Part shown: in pieces, positions 8,989-19,901 of the stretch
Numbering within the stretch: the first letter of the stretch is position 1
Layout of the letters: each line of letters begins with the position of its first letter
From: Cochliopodium minus
Taxonomy: Eukaryota; Discosea; Himatismenida; Cochliopodiidae
Reading direction: 5' to 3'
NCBI GenBank assembly: GCA_024220525.1
Contig: JAMYWO010000078.1
Coordinates: 81,147 to 112,521 of the forward strand
DNA: 31,375 nt
Program-made: the position numbers and the translations under genes
The notes under the pieces: generated by a model
What the model saw: the letters and a program-made list of their open reading frames with translations, nothing else
Databases searched by the model: none
Told to the model about the DNA's origin: nothing

Positions 8989-11765
8989 ATGAGAGAAATA
9001 ATACATTTACAGGTGAATTTAATTTTATGAGAAAATTTGATACATTTCAGTTTATTAACAACTATTTTCTCAAATATATTTGAACAATGTATAGGTTGGA
9101 CAATGTGGAAATCAAATAGGAACAAAATTTTGGGAAGTGATAACAGAAGAACATGGCATATCAAAGAGTGGACATTATATAGGAAAAGATGAAGAGTTGA
9201 TGAAAAGATCAGATGTCTATTTCAGAGAAGGAAATGGAGGCATCTATGTACCAAGAGCTGTATTGGTTGATTTGGAGACAGGTGTGTTAGATAATATCAG
9301 ATCAGAACCTATGGGAAAATTATTCAGGCCTGATAACTTTATCTTTGGAAAGAATAGTGCGGGAAACAATTGGGCAAAAGGTATTATAGAAAAATTTTTA
9401 ATATTTTGATTTTAAAAAAAATATGGATATCTTCTTATGAGTGATTTAGGAAAATTGCTCTTTCAATATTAAATATAATTTTGATTTTATTTATATAATT
9501 TTATTTGAGAAAAATATCGAAAAAATAAAAATTCAATAATATGTTTTTTCATCCTTTGTTCATCATTTCAATTTTTTTATAAATAAATCTAGAAGGATTT
9601 TAAATTTTAAAAAATTTTTCTTATGAAATCATTTTAATAAAAAAGTATCTTTCAGACCAAGATACTCATTTCTAAAAATTTTTTTCTTTAAAAAAAATAA
9701 AGGACACTATACTGAAGGAGCAGAACTTTGTGAGGGGGTAATGGAGGTAGTCAGAAAAGAAGTAGAAGACACTGATACTTTTCAAGGGTTTCAAATGTGC
9801 CACTCTATTGGTGGTGGAACTGGTATATTCTTTTAATTTTATTTTTATTTATTAAAAAATTTTCAATTTATTTTAATTTTTTTATTCATTAAAAATTTTT
9901 TAATTATTAATTTTATTTTTAAATTAATCAATTTTATTTTAAGGATCCGGTATGGGAACATTGATTCTCCAAAAATTAAAAGAAGATTATCCAGACAGAA
10001 TGATTTTGAACTATTCCGTCTTTCCCTCCCAAAAAATGTCTGATGTAGTTGTAGAACCATATAATTCTTTATTGACTATCCATCAATTAATTGGTAACAA
10101 AGTTTTTAATTTTTATTTATTATATATTTTTTATAATTTTTATTTTTAATTTTTATTTTTTTTTTGATTTTTTATTTTATATTTTATATTTTATTTAAAT
10201 TTTCAAATACTTTTTTTTTTAATTTTTTATTTTGTTTAGAAAATTCAACTGCCACAATGGCTTTCGATAATGAAGCTCTGTATAATATAACCACCAAAAA
10301 CTTGGGATTGAAAACAGCCAATTACCAAAGTTTGAACTCTTTGATCTCCAGTGTAATGAGTGGGATCACTTGTAAAAAAAAAAACATTTTTTTGACTTGA
10401 TTGTTGATTTGATTTAATTTTAGTTTAATAATTTTATTTTTTTACCATTTTTTTTTAGTTAAACATTTTTTTGTTAATTTTTTTGATTTAAAATTTTTAA
10501 TTTTTAAAGTTTTTTTCAACCTATCTTTTATCCAAAAAAGTTTTTTAATTATAATCAATCATTTTATTATTTAATTTTTTATATTTATTTCCCAATTTTT
10601 TTCAAATTAGTTCGAATTATTTTTAACATTTTTTTTAATTATTGATTTATTTATATTTTAATTTTCGGTCATTTTTTATTTAAAACATTTTTTTTTTTTT
10701 TAGGTTCATTGAGATTCACAGGACAACTTAATAGTGACATAAGAAAATTGGCAGTTAATTTGATTCCATTTCCAAGACTTTCTTTCTTCTGCGTTGCTCA
10801 TTCTCCCCTCTCCACTGTCAAAAATCTCACCTTCGATAGTGTCAATGTACAGGAGGTTTCTCAACAACTTTTCAATGGAGATAACTTGATGTCTGCTTGT
10901 GATTTGAAAAGCGGAAAATTTTTGACTTCATCTCTCATTTATAGAGGTAAAAAAAAAAATTATTTGGATTTGATATGTTATATTTTTCTTTTTAAATTAA
11001 TTATTTTTACTTTTTAAAATTATTTTTAATTTATTTTCAAATTTTTTTAATTTATTATTAATTATTAAATAATTTTTTTTATTTTATTTTTATATTTAAA
11101 AAATTTTTTTTATTTTATTTTTTTATCATTTATTTAATTTTTTATTTTTAATTTAATATTTTTATTTATCATTCAATTTAATTTAATTTTTTTAAAGGTA
11201 AAATCTCAGCAAAAGAGGTTGATGATTATGTGATGAAGGTGATGTCCAAAAAATCCGAAAATTTTGTGGATTGGATCCCCAACAACATCAAAACTTCTCT
11301 TTGTAATGTAGCGCCAAAAGGATTTCCTTTGTCTGGAACAATGATTGCCAACACCACTTCCATCCAAAAAATTATTAAAAGGTACAAAAAAATAATTAAA
11401 TAAATAAAAAGAAAATAATAAAATTAATTTTTATTTCTCATTTTGAATAAAAAAAAGAGTTAAAGAACAATTTTCAGCAATGTTTAAAAAAAAAGCATTT
11501 TTACATTGGTACACCGGAGAAGGAATGGAAGAAATGGAAGTAAAAAAAATTCTATTTAATTTTTATTATTTTTATTATCTTTTTTTTTTTAAATCAAATC
11601 AAATTTTCTGTTTTTTAAAAAAAGTTTTCTGAGGCAGAATCTAACATTAATGATCTTTTGAATGAGTATCAACAATATGAATCTTCTGACAGCGAAAGCG
11701 GGAATAATACTACAAACAACACTTCTCATAACAATTCTCATAACAATTCACAAGACCACAACTAG
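8989..11765 (+). CDS. TUBB: Beta-tubulin, divergent isotype
   Basis: Nine exons: 8989-9012, 9095-9380, 9703-9822, 9944-10093, 10240-10371, 10704-10946, 11198-11381, 11458-11539 and 11625-11765. All are GT-AG with consistent phases, giving 453 residues. Exon 1 encodes only MREIIHLQ, including the MREI autoregulation tetrapeptide known for beta-tubulins. VGQCGNQIG, the GTP-binding [72 protein letters not shown] and EYQQY identify the family. It would pair with alpha-tubulin in microtubules. The core is unusually divergent ([15 protein letters not shown] where most have VGFAPLTSRGS), and the tail is Asn/Ser/His-rich (about 20 residues after ESSDSES) rather than Glu-rich. This suggests a specialised isotype. 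Introns are T-rich. Confidence 0.96.
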
Positions 11766-11888
11766 CTCGGCGTTTAGCTCATATTTTTTTAAACATTATT
11801 TTTCCCACAAAAAAAAAGTTTTTTTTTATAAAATAAAAAAATAAAAAATAAAAAATTAAAATAATATTAATTTATTTTTCATTTGTTT

Positions 11889-12928
<1,040 letters not shown>

Positions 12929-12959
12929 CTTTTAATTATTAAAATAAAGATTTAAATAA

Positions 12960-13062
12960 ATAAAATAATTAAATAAACTAAATAAAAAAAATAAAATAAA
13001 TAAAATAAATAAAATAAATAAAATAAATAAAATAAATAAAATAAATAAAATAAATAAAATAA
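12960..13062. repeat. AAATAAAATA-type microsatellite at the left edge of the gap
   Basis: Tandem A3T/A4T units run directly into the N gap. No exon is present between 12931 and 13062. Confidence 0.75.
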
Positions 13063-13266
13063 NNNNNNNNNNNNNNNNNNNNNNNNNNNNNNNNNNNNNN
13101 NNNNNNNNNNNNNNNNNNNNNNNNNNNNNNNNNNNNNNNNNNNNNNNNNNNNNNNNNNNNNNNNNNNNNNNNNNNNNNNNNNNNNNNNNNNNNNNNNNNN
13201 NNNNNNNNNNNNNNNNNNNNNNNNNNNNNNNNNNNNNNNNNNNNNNNNNNNNNNNNNNNNNNNNNN
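13063..13266. other. Assembly gap (204 N)
   Basis: The flanks are an A-rich repeat on the left and a (T6A)n repeat (13267-13332) on the right. By gene content the gap must hold the 5' exons of QTRT2 and the 3' exons of the F-box gene, so the true missing length is probably well over 204 bases. Confidence 0.95.
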
Positions 13267-13410
13267 TTTTTTATTTTTTATTTTTTATTTTTTATTTTTT
13301 ATTTTTTATTTTTTATTTTTTATTTTTTATTTATTTATTTTTTCATTTCATTAATTTAATTAATTTTTACATTTTATTTTTTAATATTTTATATTTTTAT
13401 TTTATTTTAC

Positions 13411-14356
13411 CATTGTATAAACACCCTCTCTCATTGTAATATCGCGGAATAAAGTTGTTCTCTGAAATGAGTTGGTTGAATTTTACTATTGACTCTTCTT
13501 GTTTGTTCGAATCTGCCAACTGTTTGGCTAAAAAGTATTTTGTGTATGTATCTTTTCCTTTTTGATTTTTGTTAACCTCCCACTTAAAATAAAAAATAAA
13601 TAATGGTTTTTTTTAAATATTGATTGTTATTTTAGTTATTTATTTTTATTTATTTTATTTATTTTTATTTTTACAAGGCAGAGGCAGCACATATTCTTAA
13701 AGTCTTGGAAGAAGGTACAATTTTGGCAGAGAAATTTTGAGCACACGTCGCACCTCTCTCTTTTTTCAGTATATTCCTTGATGTTTCTATTGCAAGTGTA
13801 ACAAACCTACGCAATCAAAAAAGATAATAAAAAATTCATCTTTAAAATAATTTTTTGGAATATTCAAAAAAAAATTATTTCAGAGAATATTTTTATTATA
13901 TTTATAATTTATAAATTGTGAAAAAAATTGAACAGAAAGAAGTGGGTATATTCAAATTTATATTCATTCTCAAATAACAATTGAAAAAACTCTTGGATAT
14001 ATTTTTTTTTCAATATTTTTTGAAAATAATAATAGCAGAAAATTTTTTACCTCAAAATGAGCTTTATAACCTAATATGTCATGATCCAAGTAAAATTTTT
14101 GAAATTAAAAAATTATTATAACATAATGATGGTATCATCACTTACATAGCTTCCAAGAATCAAATAAATTCCTATCCAGAAAAAACCCTTTCTTCAAATC
14201 TCTTTGGGTGAAATTCTCCCAGATCAATTCTCTATTGCTGTCGATTATCTCCTTGAATTTTTTGGAGGTTCTCATCAATACTGCCAAATCACTAATATGA
14301 ACATTGGATAAGATCAATACCAAACAATTTTTATGTAATTTGAAGACATCACTCAT
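13411..14356 (-). CDS. F-box protein with Cys-rich zinc finger (3' part lost in gap)
   Basis: Exons 14146-14356, 14051-14070 (20 nt), 13675-13806 and 13411-13582 join in phase to about 178 residues. The first 60 residues form an F-box-like helical module (CLVLILSNVHISDLAVLMRT, then IWENFTQRDL), which in the family recruits SKP1/CUL1 ubiquitin ligases. Then follow paired cysteines: KLCYKAHFEVCYTCN, RCDVCSKFLCQNC and MCCLCL, spaced like a FYVE/RING-type two-zinc finger, and a polar helical stretch (WEVNKNQKGKDTY... to RGCLYN). The last visible donor is at 13410 and the rest is in the gap. The F-box call is moderate; the zinc-binding call is stronger. I do not recognise an orthologue. Confidence 0.62.
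14051..14070 (-). other. 20-nt microexon of the F-box/zinc-finger gene
   Basis: The acceptor ATATTAG and donor GTAAAA flank it. It closes a Cys codon begun in exon 1 (donor GTAAGT at 14145) and encodes YKAHFE, joining phase 1 to phase 0. Without it the Cys-rich exon would be out of frame. Confidence 0.7.
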
Positions 14357-14841
14357 TATTAATCAATTTTTTTTATACTCAATAAGAATTATTTTTATTT
14401 ATTTTTTTTATTTTATTAATAAATTTTAATAAATTTATTTTATTCATTTAATTTATTTTGTTCTCATCATTGTTAATTATTTTCCTATAAAAATTTTTCT
14501 TGTTCTGTATTACTTTTTTAATATTTTTATTTTAATTTTTAATTTTTTTATTTTATTTTTATTTCTTTTTAAAAGGTTTATTTTATTATTTTTTAAAAGG
14601 TTTATTTTATTACTTTATTTTCTTTAAAATAAAATCAAATAAATAATAATGCAAATAATTTATTTTTTATTAAATTCATTATTTTATTTTGTATTTATTT
14701 TTTTTATTTATTTAAATAGTTTTTTTATTTTTTACTATTTTTTTTATTTTTATTTTTATCATAAAATGTAAAATAAAATAAAATACATATTTTCACATAT
14801 GTAAAATAATAAAATATAAAAAAGATTTTTTTAAAGTAAAA
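14357..14841. other. Intergenic, extremely AT-rich
   Basis: This spacer lies between two minus-strand genes. It contains T-rich runs and a short imperfect palindrome ACATATTTTCACATATGT near 14785-14802. No ORF or RNA gene is recognised. Confidence 0.5.
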
Positions 14842-16514
14842 TTATAGTTTATTTTCATATTCAGATATAAATTCTTTAATTTTGTTGGAACGAATCAAAA
14901 TGGTTTTGTTTGCCCATTCTTCTTTGGCTTGATCAGTCCACCTTGAAGAAACAATTCCCAAACAATTTGGTTCTTTGTCGTGAAGGATGGCAGGAGCGCC
15001 ACACATTCCAAATTCTGAAGGGAGAGGTGTTTCAACAAAATGAAAACTGGGTGTTGTGTGTGTAACAATACCTTAATAAAAAAAAATTAGTTTAAAAAGA
15101 AAAAAATAATTAAATTTTTTAAATTTAAATTTATTTTTATTTTGATGATATTTTTATTTTATTTTTTTCACATTAATTTATTTTTTTTACATTTAATTTT
15201 TATTTTAAAATTATTTTTTTGATTTTTTTTGTTTTAAAAAATTTTGTTTTATTTGATGATTAATTATAATTTATCAGTTTTTAATAGTTCATTATTATTA
15301 TAAATTTTAGTTTTATTATTCTAAATTTATTTATTTTTTTGATTTCTGGTTGGTTGTAAACTTACCTTCATAATTTCTTGGAATCAATAACTGGCCTTTT
15401 TTAGGATCCTTAATTAAATCATGTCCAACCAACATAACATTATCACCAATGTTACACTCGTCCATCAAATCTACCGCTCTTATTTGGAGGTTGTGTTCTT
15501 TCAAATTAGAAAGAAACTTGGACTCGTCTTTAACATTAAAAATAGAAAGGTCCAATCCTTTGTGAGGCATCCCACTATTTAAATCCATTTCAAAATATTT
15601 TTCCCCTGTTTCTTCCTTTTTTTTTTTTATTAAAAAAATTTTTGTGAAAATTGTTTTTTTTTTAAACTTTATTTCTTTATTTTTTTTTTTTGATGCTCAA
15701 ATTTAATTATCAGGTTCTAGATTTTAATTACTATTTTTTAATCTATTCCTTTTTTTTTATTTTTTATAATTTTCCAATATTGTGAAATTTTGAGGATCAT
15801 TCTCAACAAATTATTTTTGAATTTATTAAAGAGTTTATTTCAAAAAAAAAAATTTTAAAAGGAAAATTTTAAAAAACTGAAAAAATGAATCATTTTTTAT
15901 TGAATGTTTTCTTTGATTTAAAACATATTCTTGATGATCATCCGTTCCCAAAAAAAAAGTTTTATTTTTATTGTTATTAGTTTTTGGACATCCCTATATT
16001 GTTATATTATTTTTAATCTTTATTTATTTAACATATGTTTCCAATTATCTTAACTTGTGAATTCATTTTTCAAATTTTTTTTTTTCTTTCTTTTTGGTTT
16101 ACCTTCCTTATTGATAATTTACAAATGATGGAATCTGGCCTCACAAATTTGAGCCATTCTTCATCATACAGATCCAACCATTTGTATACATGAGTGACAT
16201 GTGCAGTGGTCAAAAAATGGAATTTATTTTTGGCATTATTGCTCTTTATCTTAATAAGAGGAACATTTAAGTCATATTATACGATATAAACAAGTTTTAT
16301 GTAGATATGATCTTACTATGGTTGCACTTGATTGGGATAATAAATCATATCCCTTCATCCCTTGCTCAGGAAGGCAGAAATAAGAGGTGATGGTGATGCA
16401 ATAGTCATTATATGTATTCTTGTTGGCATTGATATTGATGGATGATGAATAATATCTTTTAGAAAAAAAATTTCTCTCGATATTTTTGAAAGAAACTAAT
16501 TTTTTGATCTTCAT
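14842..16514 (-). CDS. Trypsin-fold protease with Cys nucleophile, probable mitochondrial targeting
   Basis: Exons 16317-16514, 16103-16249, 15366-15615 and 14842-15071 join in phase to 274 residues. The N-terminus (MKIKKLVSFKNIERNFFSKRYYSSS) is basic, Ser-rich and lacks acids for most of its length, as in a mitochondrial presequence. The chymotrypsin-fold triad follows: FHFLTTAHV (H83), KGLDLSIFNV (D137), IGDNVMLVGHDL, and SEFGMCGAPAILHDKEP (C222) with CLGIVSSRW after it. Cellular trypsin-like enzymes have G-x-S-G-G/A-P; here Ser is Cys, as in 3C-like cysteine proteases of the same fold. It may be an active cysteine protease or a binding pseudoenzyme. Acceptor choice at 15616 is set by phase. 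No neighbour suggests a substrate. Confidence 0.78.
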
Positions 16515-16660
16515 TTTAATTTATTTTATTTTATTTTTATTTTTAAAAAAAGATTAAAAAAATTCATTTTCTGTTGGATTTGCTAATTAGTTTAAAATTT
16601 GTTTTTAATTTGAGAAAAAAAAATTTTTTGTTTATTTTATAAATAATTATTTAATAATTT

Positions 16661-16915
16661 TTATTTTTTGTTCTTCAAATTTTTAGGAAGATTATTTTTG
16701 TTAGGAGTATTCTTGTTGTTGAATCTCTTTTTGTTTTGGTTGTTATTTTTGTTTTTATTATTATTATTGTTTTGCTCTTGTTTCTTTTTCTCCATCTTCT
16801 TTGGGTCCCACTCAATAGGATTGATGACGGAACCATCATAGACTTTGACGTCAGGTTGGATGAACTGTTTGAACATTGATCTCGTGTTGAATTCACTACC
16901 TACTGGTCTTCCCAT
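16661..16915 (-). CDS. Small basic Asn/Lys-rich protein, unknown
   Basis: The 84-residue ORF starts at ATG 16915. Its first ~48 residues (MGRPVGSEFNTRSMFKQFIQ, then DVKVYDGSVINPIEWDPKKM) look conserved and folded. The remainder is an Asn/Lys-rich low-complexity tail. An acceptor-like TTTTTAG sits two bases before the ATG, so this could instead be the last exon of a larger gene whose 5' exons are lost in the A-rich tract to the right. I do not recognise the family. Confidence 0.5.
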   Translation of the reverse strand: MGRPVGSEFNTRSMFKQFIQPDVKVYDGSVINPIEWDPKKMEKKKQEQNNNNNKNKNNNQNKKRFNNKNTPNKNNLPKNLKNKK

Positions 16916-17370
16916 TCCTAAAAAGTATTAAAAAAAAAATTATTAATTTAAATGAAAAAATAATAATAAAAAATAAGTAAAATAAAATGAAAATAAAAAT
17001 AAAAGAAAAAGAAAAATTAAAGAATATTAAAAAATAAAAAATAAAAAATAAAAAAAATCATTAAAAAATAAAATAAATAAAAAATAAAATTTACAAAATA
17101 TTATAAAATAAAAATAATAATAATAAATAAAACTTTTCTTTGAAAAATACTAACAAAAATTTTAAAATAAAAAAAAAAAAAATGAGTAAAATAAAATAAA
17201 TAAATATAATGAAAAAATAAAAAATAATGAATAAAATAAAATAATAAAAAATCAAATTAAAAAAAAATTCAAAATAAAATAATTTTTAAAAAAAAATATC
17301 AAAATAAAAAAAAAATTGAAAAAATTAGAATGTTTAAATGAAAATTTATTAAACAAAACTTATTTTTCAG
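16916..17370. other. A-rich low-complexity tract between two partial genes
   Basis: About 455 nt of A/T microsatellite-like sequence. It should contain 5' exons of the plus-strand PROPPIN and possibly of the minus-strand Asn/Lys-rich gene, but no coding exon can be found. Collapse or misjoin is suspected. Confidence 0.55.
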
Positions 17371-17608
17371 GTTGATTTTTATGAAAGGAGTGTTGCCCAA
17401 GTACTTTTCTTCAGAGTGGTCCTTTTCCAACATTCACATCCCCATTGGGACCAACGAAAAGTATTTTTGTGCTTTCGGAGAGAATGAGGACACCATCATC
17501 GCCATTACCACGAATGGAAATTACCACAAGTACAAATTGGATCTAAAGAAGAACCAAGTGCTGCCTGTCGACAAACCCAAGAAATTTATTGATATCAAAA
17601 ACATTTGA
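17371..17608 (+). CDS. PROPPIN (WIPI/Atg18 family), last exon only
   Basis: A canonical acceptor TATTTTTCAG at 17361-17370 precedes an exon of one base plus 79 codons ending in TGA. FMKGVLPKYFSSEWSFSNIH, YFCAFGENEDTIIAITTNG and YHKYKLDL are the last beta-propeller blade of PROPPINs, closest to the WIPI3/WIPI4 (WDR45) branch. The family binds PI3P on autophagic and endosomal membranes. The exon with the FRRG lipid-binding motif and the upstream blades are absent from the window, so this is an orphan terminal exon. The coding identity is clear; the completeness of the locus is not. Confidence 0.82.
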
Positions 17609-17876
17609 AAAGAGAAAAAAAAGAAATTGTTTTTGTGCATTTTAAAAGATATTATTAATCAAAAAAAAATTTTTAACCTCCAAACAAAAGTCCAAAAAAT
17701 CTTTTAATATAAAGAAATTTCAGTTTTATTTATTGATTTGAATATTGAGACCAAAAATGAATTATTTCCTTGAAAAAATCTATATTGATATTTTCATTTA
17801 TTATTCTGACTAATTAATATATAATAAAAAAAATTGGATATTCACAAAAATTTCATAAAAGATTGATTCACAGTGG

Positions 17877-18765
17877 ATGGCTTATCATTATAAAAAATGT
17901 AATTTCTTCATTAATTTTAATTGGGTAATACCTTATTTCATAAAGAAAAATGGAAAAATAATTTGCATAATTATGCGAATCACCTTGTAAATATCAATTG
18001 TGAGATATATCTCCAATTAGAAAACTAAGATTTTTTTTTTGAAATTAATTTTGTATATTTTCATTTTATTAAGGTGATATGTGCTTGGAACAAAGTCATG
18101 AAGATTATGTGAGATTTATATCAATTTTACAAATGGATGATGTAATTAAATTATGCGAAGATTGTGAGGATCAATTCGAATATGAGGATATAACTAGCTT
18201 TAGAACATTAATGGATACCCACCACATAAAATATCAAATGAAGGATGAAGATACGAAGGAAATAAAGAAATATGAATGCTTCAGTGATATGACACAAGAT
18301 GTGGAAGAGAAAATGGGGATATTATTTGATTATGAATTGGTGAAGGGAAAATCTTTCGCTTATTCAATTGTTTCGGAAAAAACCGAACCCTACACATCTC
18401 CTTTCTTCAAAAATCCTGCAGAGTTACGTAAAAATTTAAAGAATTACATCTCAGCTCCCCCTCTCCAAGTGATGGAATCGACCATGTCAATGAACAAAAA
18501 CTTTGTTTTTTCTCATATTTACGAGAGAAACAAAGAAAGAGTTGAAAAACTGAAAAAGAAAATAATAGAATCAGAGAATAAAATGAAGGAGTTATGGATG
18601 GAATGGGAAACTTGGAATCCTGAGACTCACAAAAACTTTCCTGATTGTTTCGTTCAGTTAATTGAAAATCTCTTGTTGTCTTTGAAAGTGATCGAAAAGA
18701 AAGAAAAGATGCTCAAAGTTCCAAAGTTTGTTATTTATGAGATTATCAAGTTAGTTCCAACGTAA
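17877..18765 (+). CDS. Unknown protein with two CxxC pairs (237 aa)
   Basis: Exon 1 (17877-17898) encodes MAYHYKK plus one base; exon 2 (18074-18765) begins after acceptor TTATTAAG and completes a Cys codon. This model creates KKCDMC (C8, C11), which with LCEDC (C35, C38) makes a plausible zinc site that would be broken without the small first exon. The rest is charged and mostly helical (EKTEPYTSPFF; RVEKLKKKIIESENKMKELW coiled coil). It ends LKVPKFVIYEIIKLVPT, which resembles the start of an F-box-like helix pair. I recognise no family. The intron is 175 nt. Confidence 0.68.
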
Positions 18766-19060
18766 TTCTTTTAATTTTTTTTAATTTTTTATCTGATTTT
18801 GTTTGCTTTATTAAAATAAGAATAAATAATTTCAAGATCCCAAAAAACAACTTGGTGAACATCTTTCACACGAATAGAAACAAAGAAAAGACAAAGCAAT
18901 CCACCAAAAAAAGAAAGAGATCAAAAAAATAAAATACCATTCTATCTTTTTAGATATACATTTATTAAATGAGTAATATTATTATATTTGCAATACATTT
19001 CTCAAAATGAAGATATATCAAGATAAATACCATTCAGAATATGAAAATTTTAATTTGATA
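18766..19060. other. Convergent intergenic region
   Basis: This 3'-to-3' spacer lies between the CxxC protein and the GAHV protein. It holds a purine-rich stretch (18880-18930) and AT-rich sequence. No gene is recognised. Confidence 0.45.
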
Positions 19061-19751
19061 TTAGTTTCGTATGTAAAATTGTGGATTTGCCCCAATATTA
19101 TCAAAGTCTTGTAATCGATGGGGATGATTCTCTTCTAATAATTCCCTTTCATCTTCAATTGTAAATTTGGAATTTGTTTCGAAACAATCAATTTTTTTTT
19201 TGGGCCTAAGGATCAAAATTGCTTTTTGGGTTATGTGCAATGCAACTTGGTATTAAATAAACTGTGTTTGAGAATCTATTTAAATGCTCGCGCCAAATTC
19301 TAACATGTGCACCATGTCTGAATTTGTTTTTGCAATCATATGTACTGCAATTATTTGAAACCAGTTTATTTTCATTCAGAATTAATTTTTTACAAGATCC
19401 TCCATCACAATGGTTTGAAGGTTCAATACTTGTACCATAAACATTTCTATACCATTTTATTCTTGCATCTTTTTTATACATTGTAATCTTTATTCCTCCT
19501 CCATTCATTAAAAACTCCATTCCTCCATTATTATTGAAGTTATATAAATATGGGTATCTGTATTTCAAAAACTCCATTTTCTTTTCTACTTTTTGTAATC
19601 TTTCATTCAAATCTTCATTATCTGAATCCGACAATGTGATGCTTTTTATATTTCCCAAAATTTCATTTCTTTCATGCATCAAATTAAGGAAATGAGTACA
19701 AATCGTATTATAATCATCCATTTTCTTTTTTTTTCTTTTCTGCCCTTTCAT
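19061..19751 (-). pseudogene. Cys/His-rich GAHV protein, frameshifted
   Basis: The intact frame 19206-19751 gives 181 residues (start 19751, or the later Met at 19721). After a coiled N-terminal half come NHCDGGSCKKL, NNCSTYDCKNKFRHGAHVRI and YLIPSCIAHNPKSN, a Cys/His arrangement like small zinc-binding, HNH-like treble-clef proteins. The frame then stops at a TAG directly before an A10 run. Another minus-strand frame continues with protein-like sequence (IDCFETNSKFTIEDERELLE ... QFYIRN) to a TAA at 19061. No GT-AG intron bridges the two. A one-base indel, real or from sequencing, explains it best. Function unknown; DNA or RNA binding is only a guess. Confidence 0.55.
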
Positions 19752-19901
19752 TTATTTTTCCTTTATTCAAATGCATCTTTAAAAATATGTGATAAAGTTT
19801 AATTTTTTATTCAAATTCATTCTCACATACAATACCTGCAAAAAAAACGATCAAAAGGTTATTTCAAAATTGAAATTCATTTTATTTTTTAATTTTAATT
19901 T

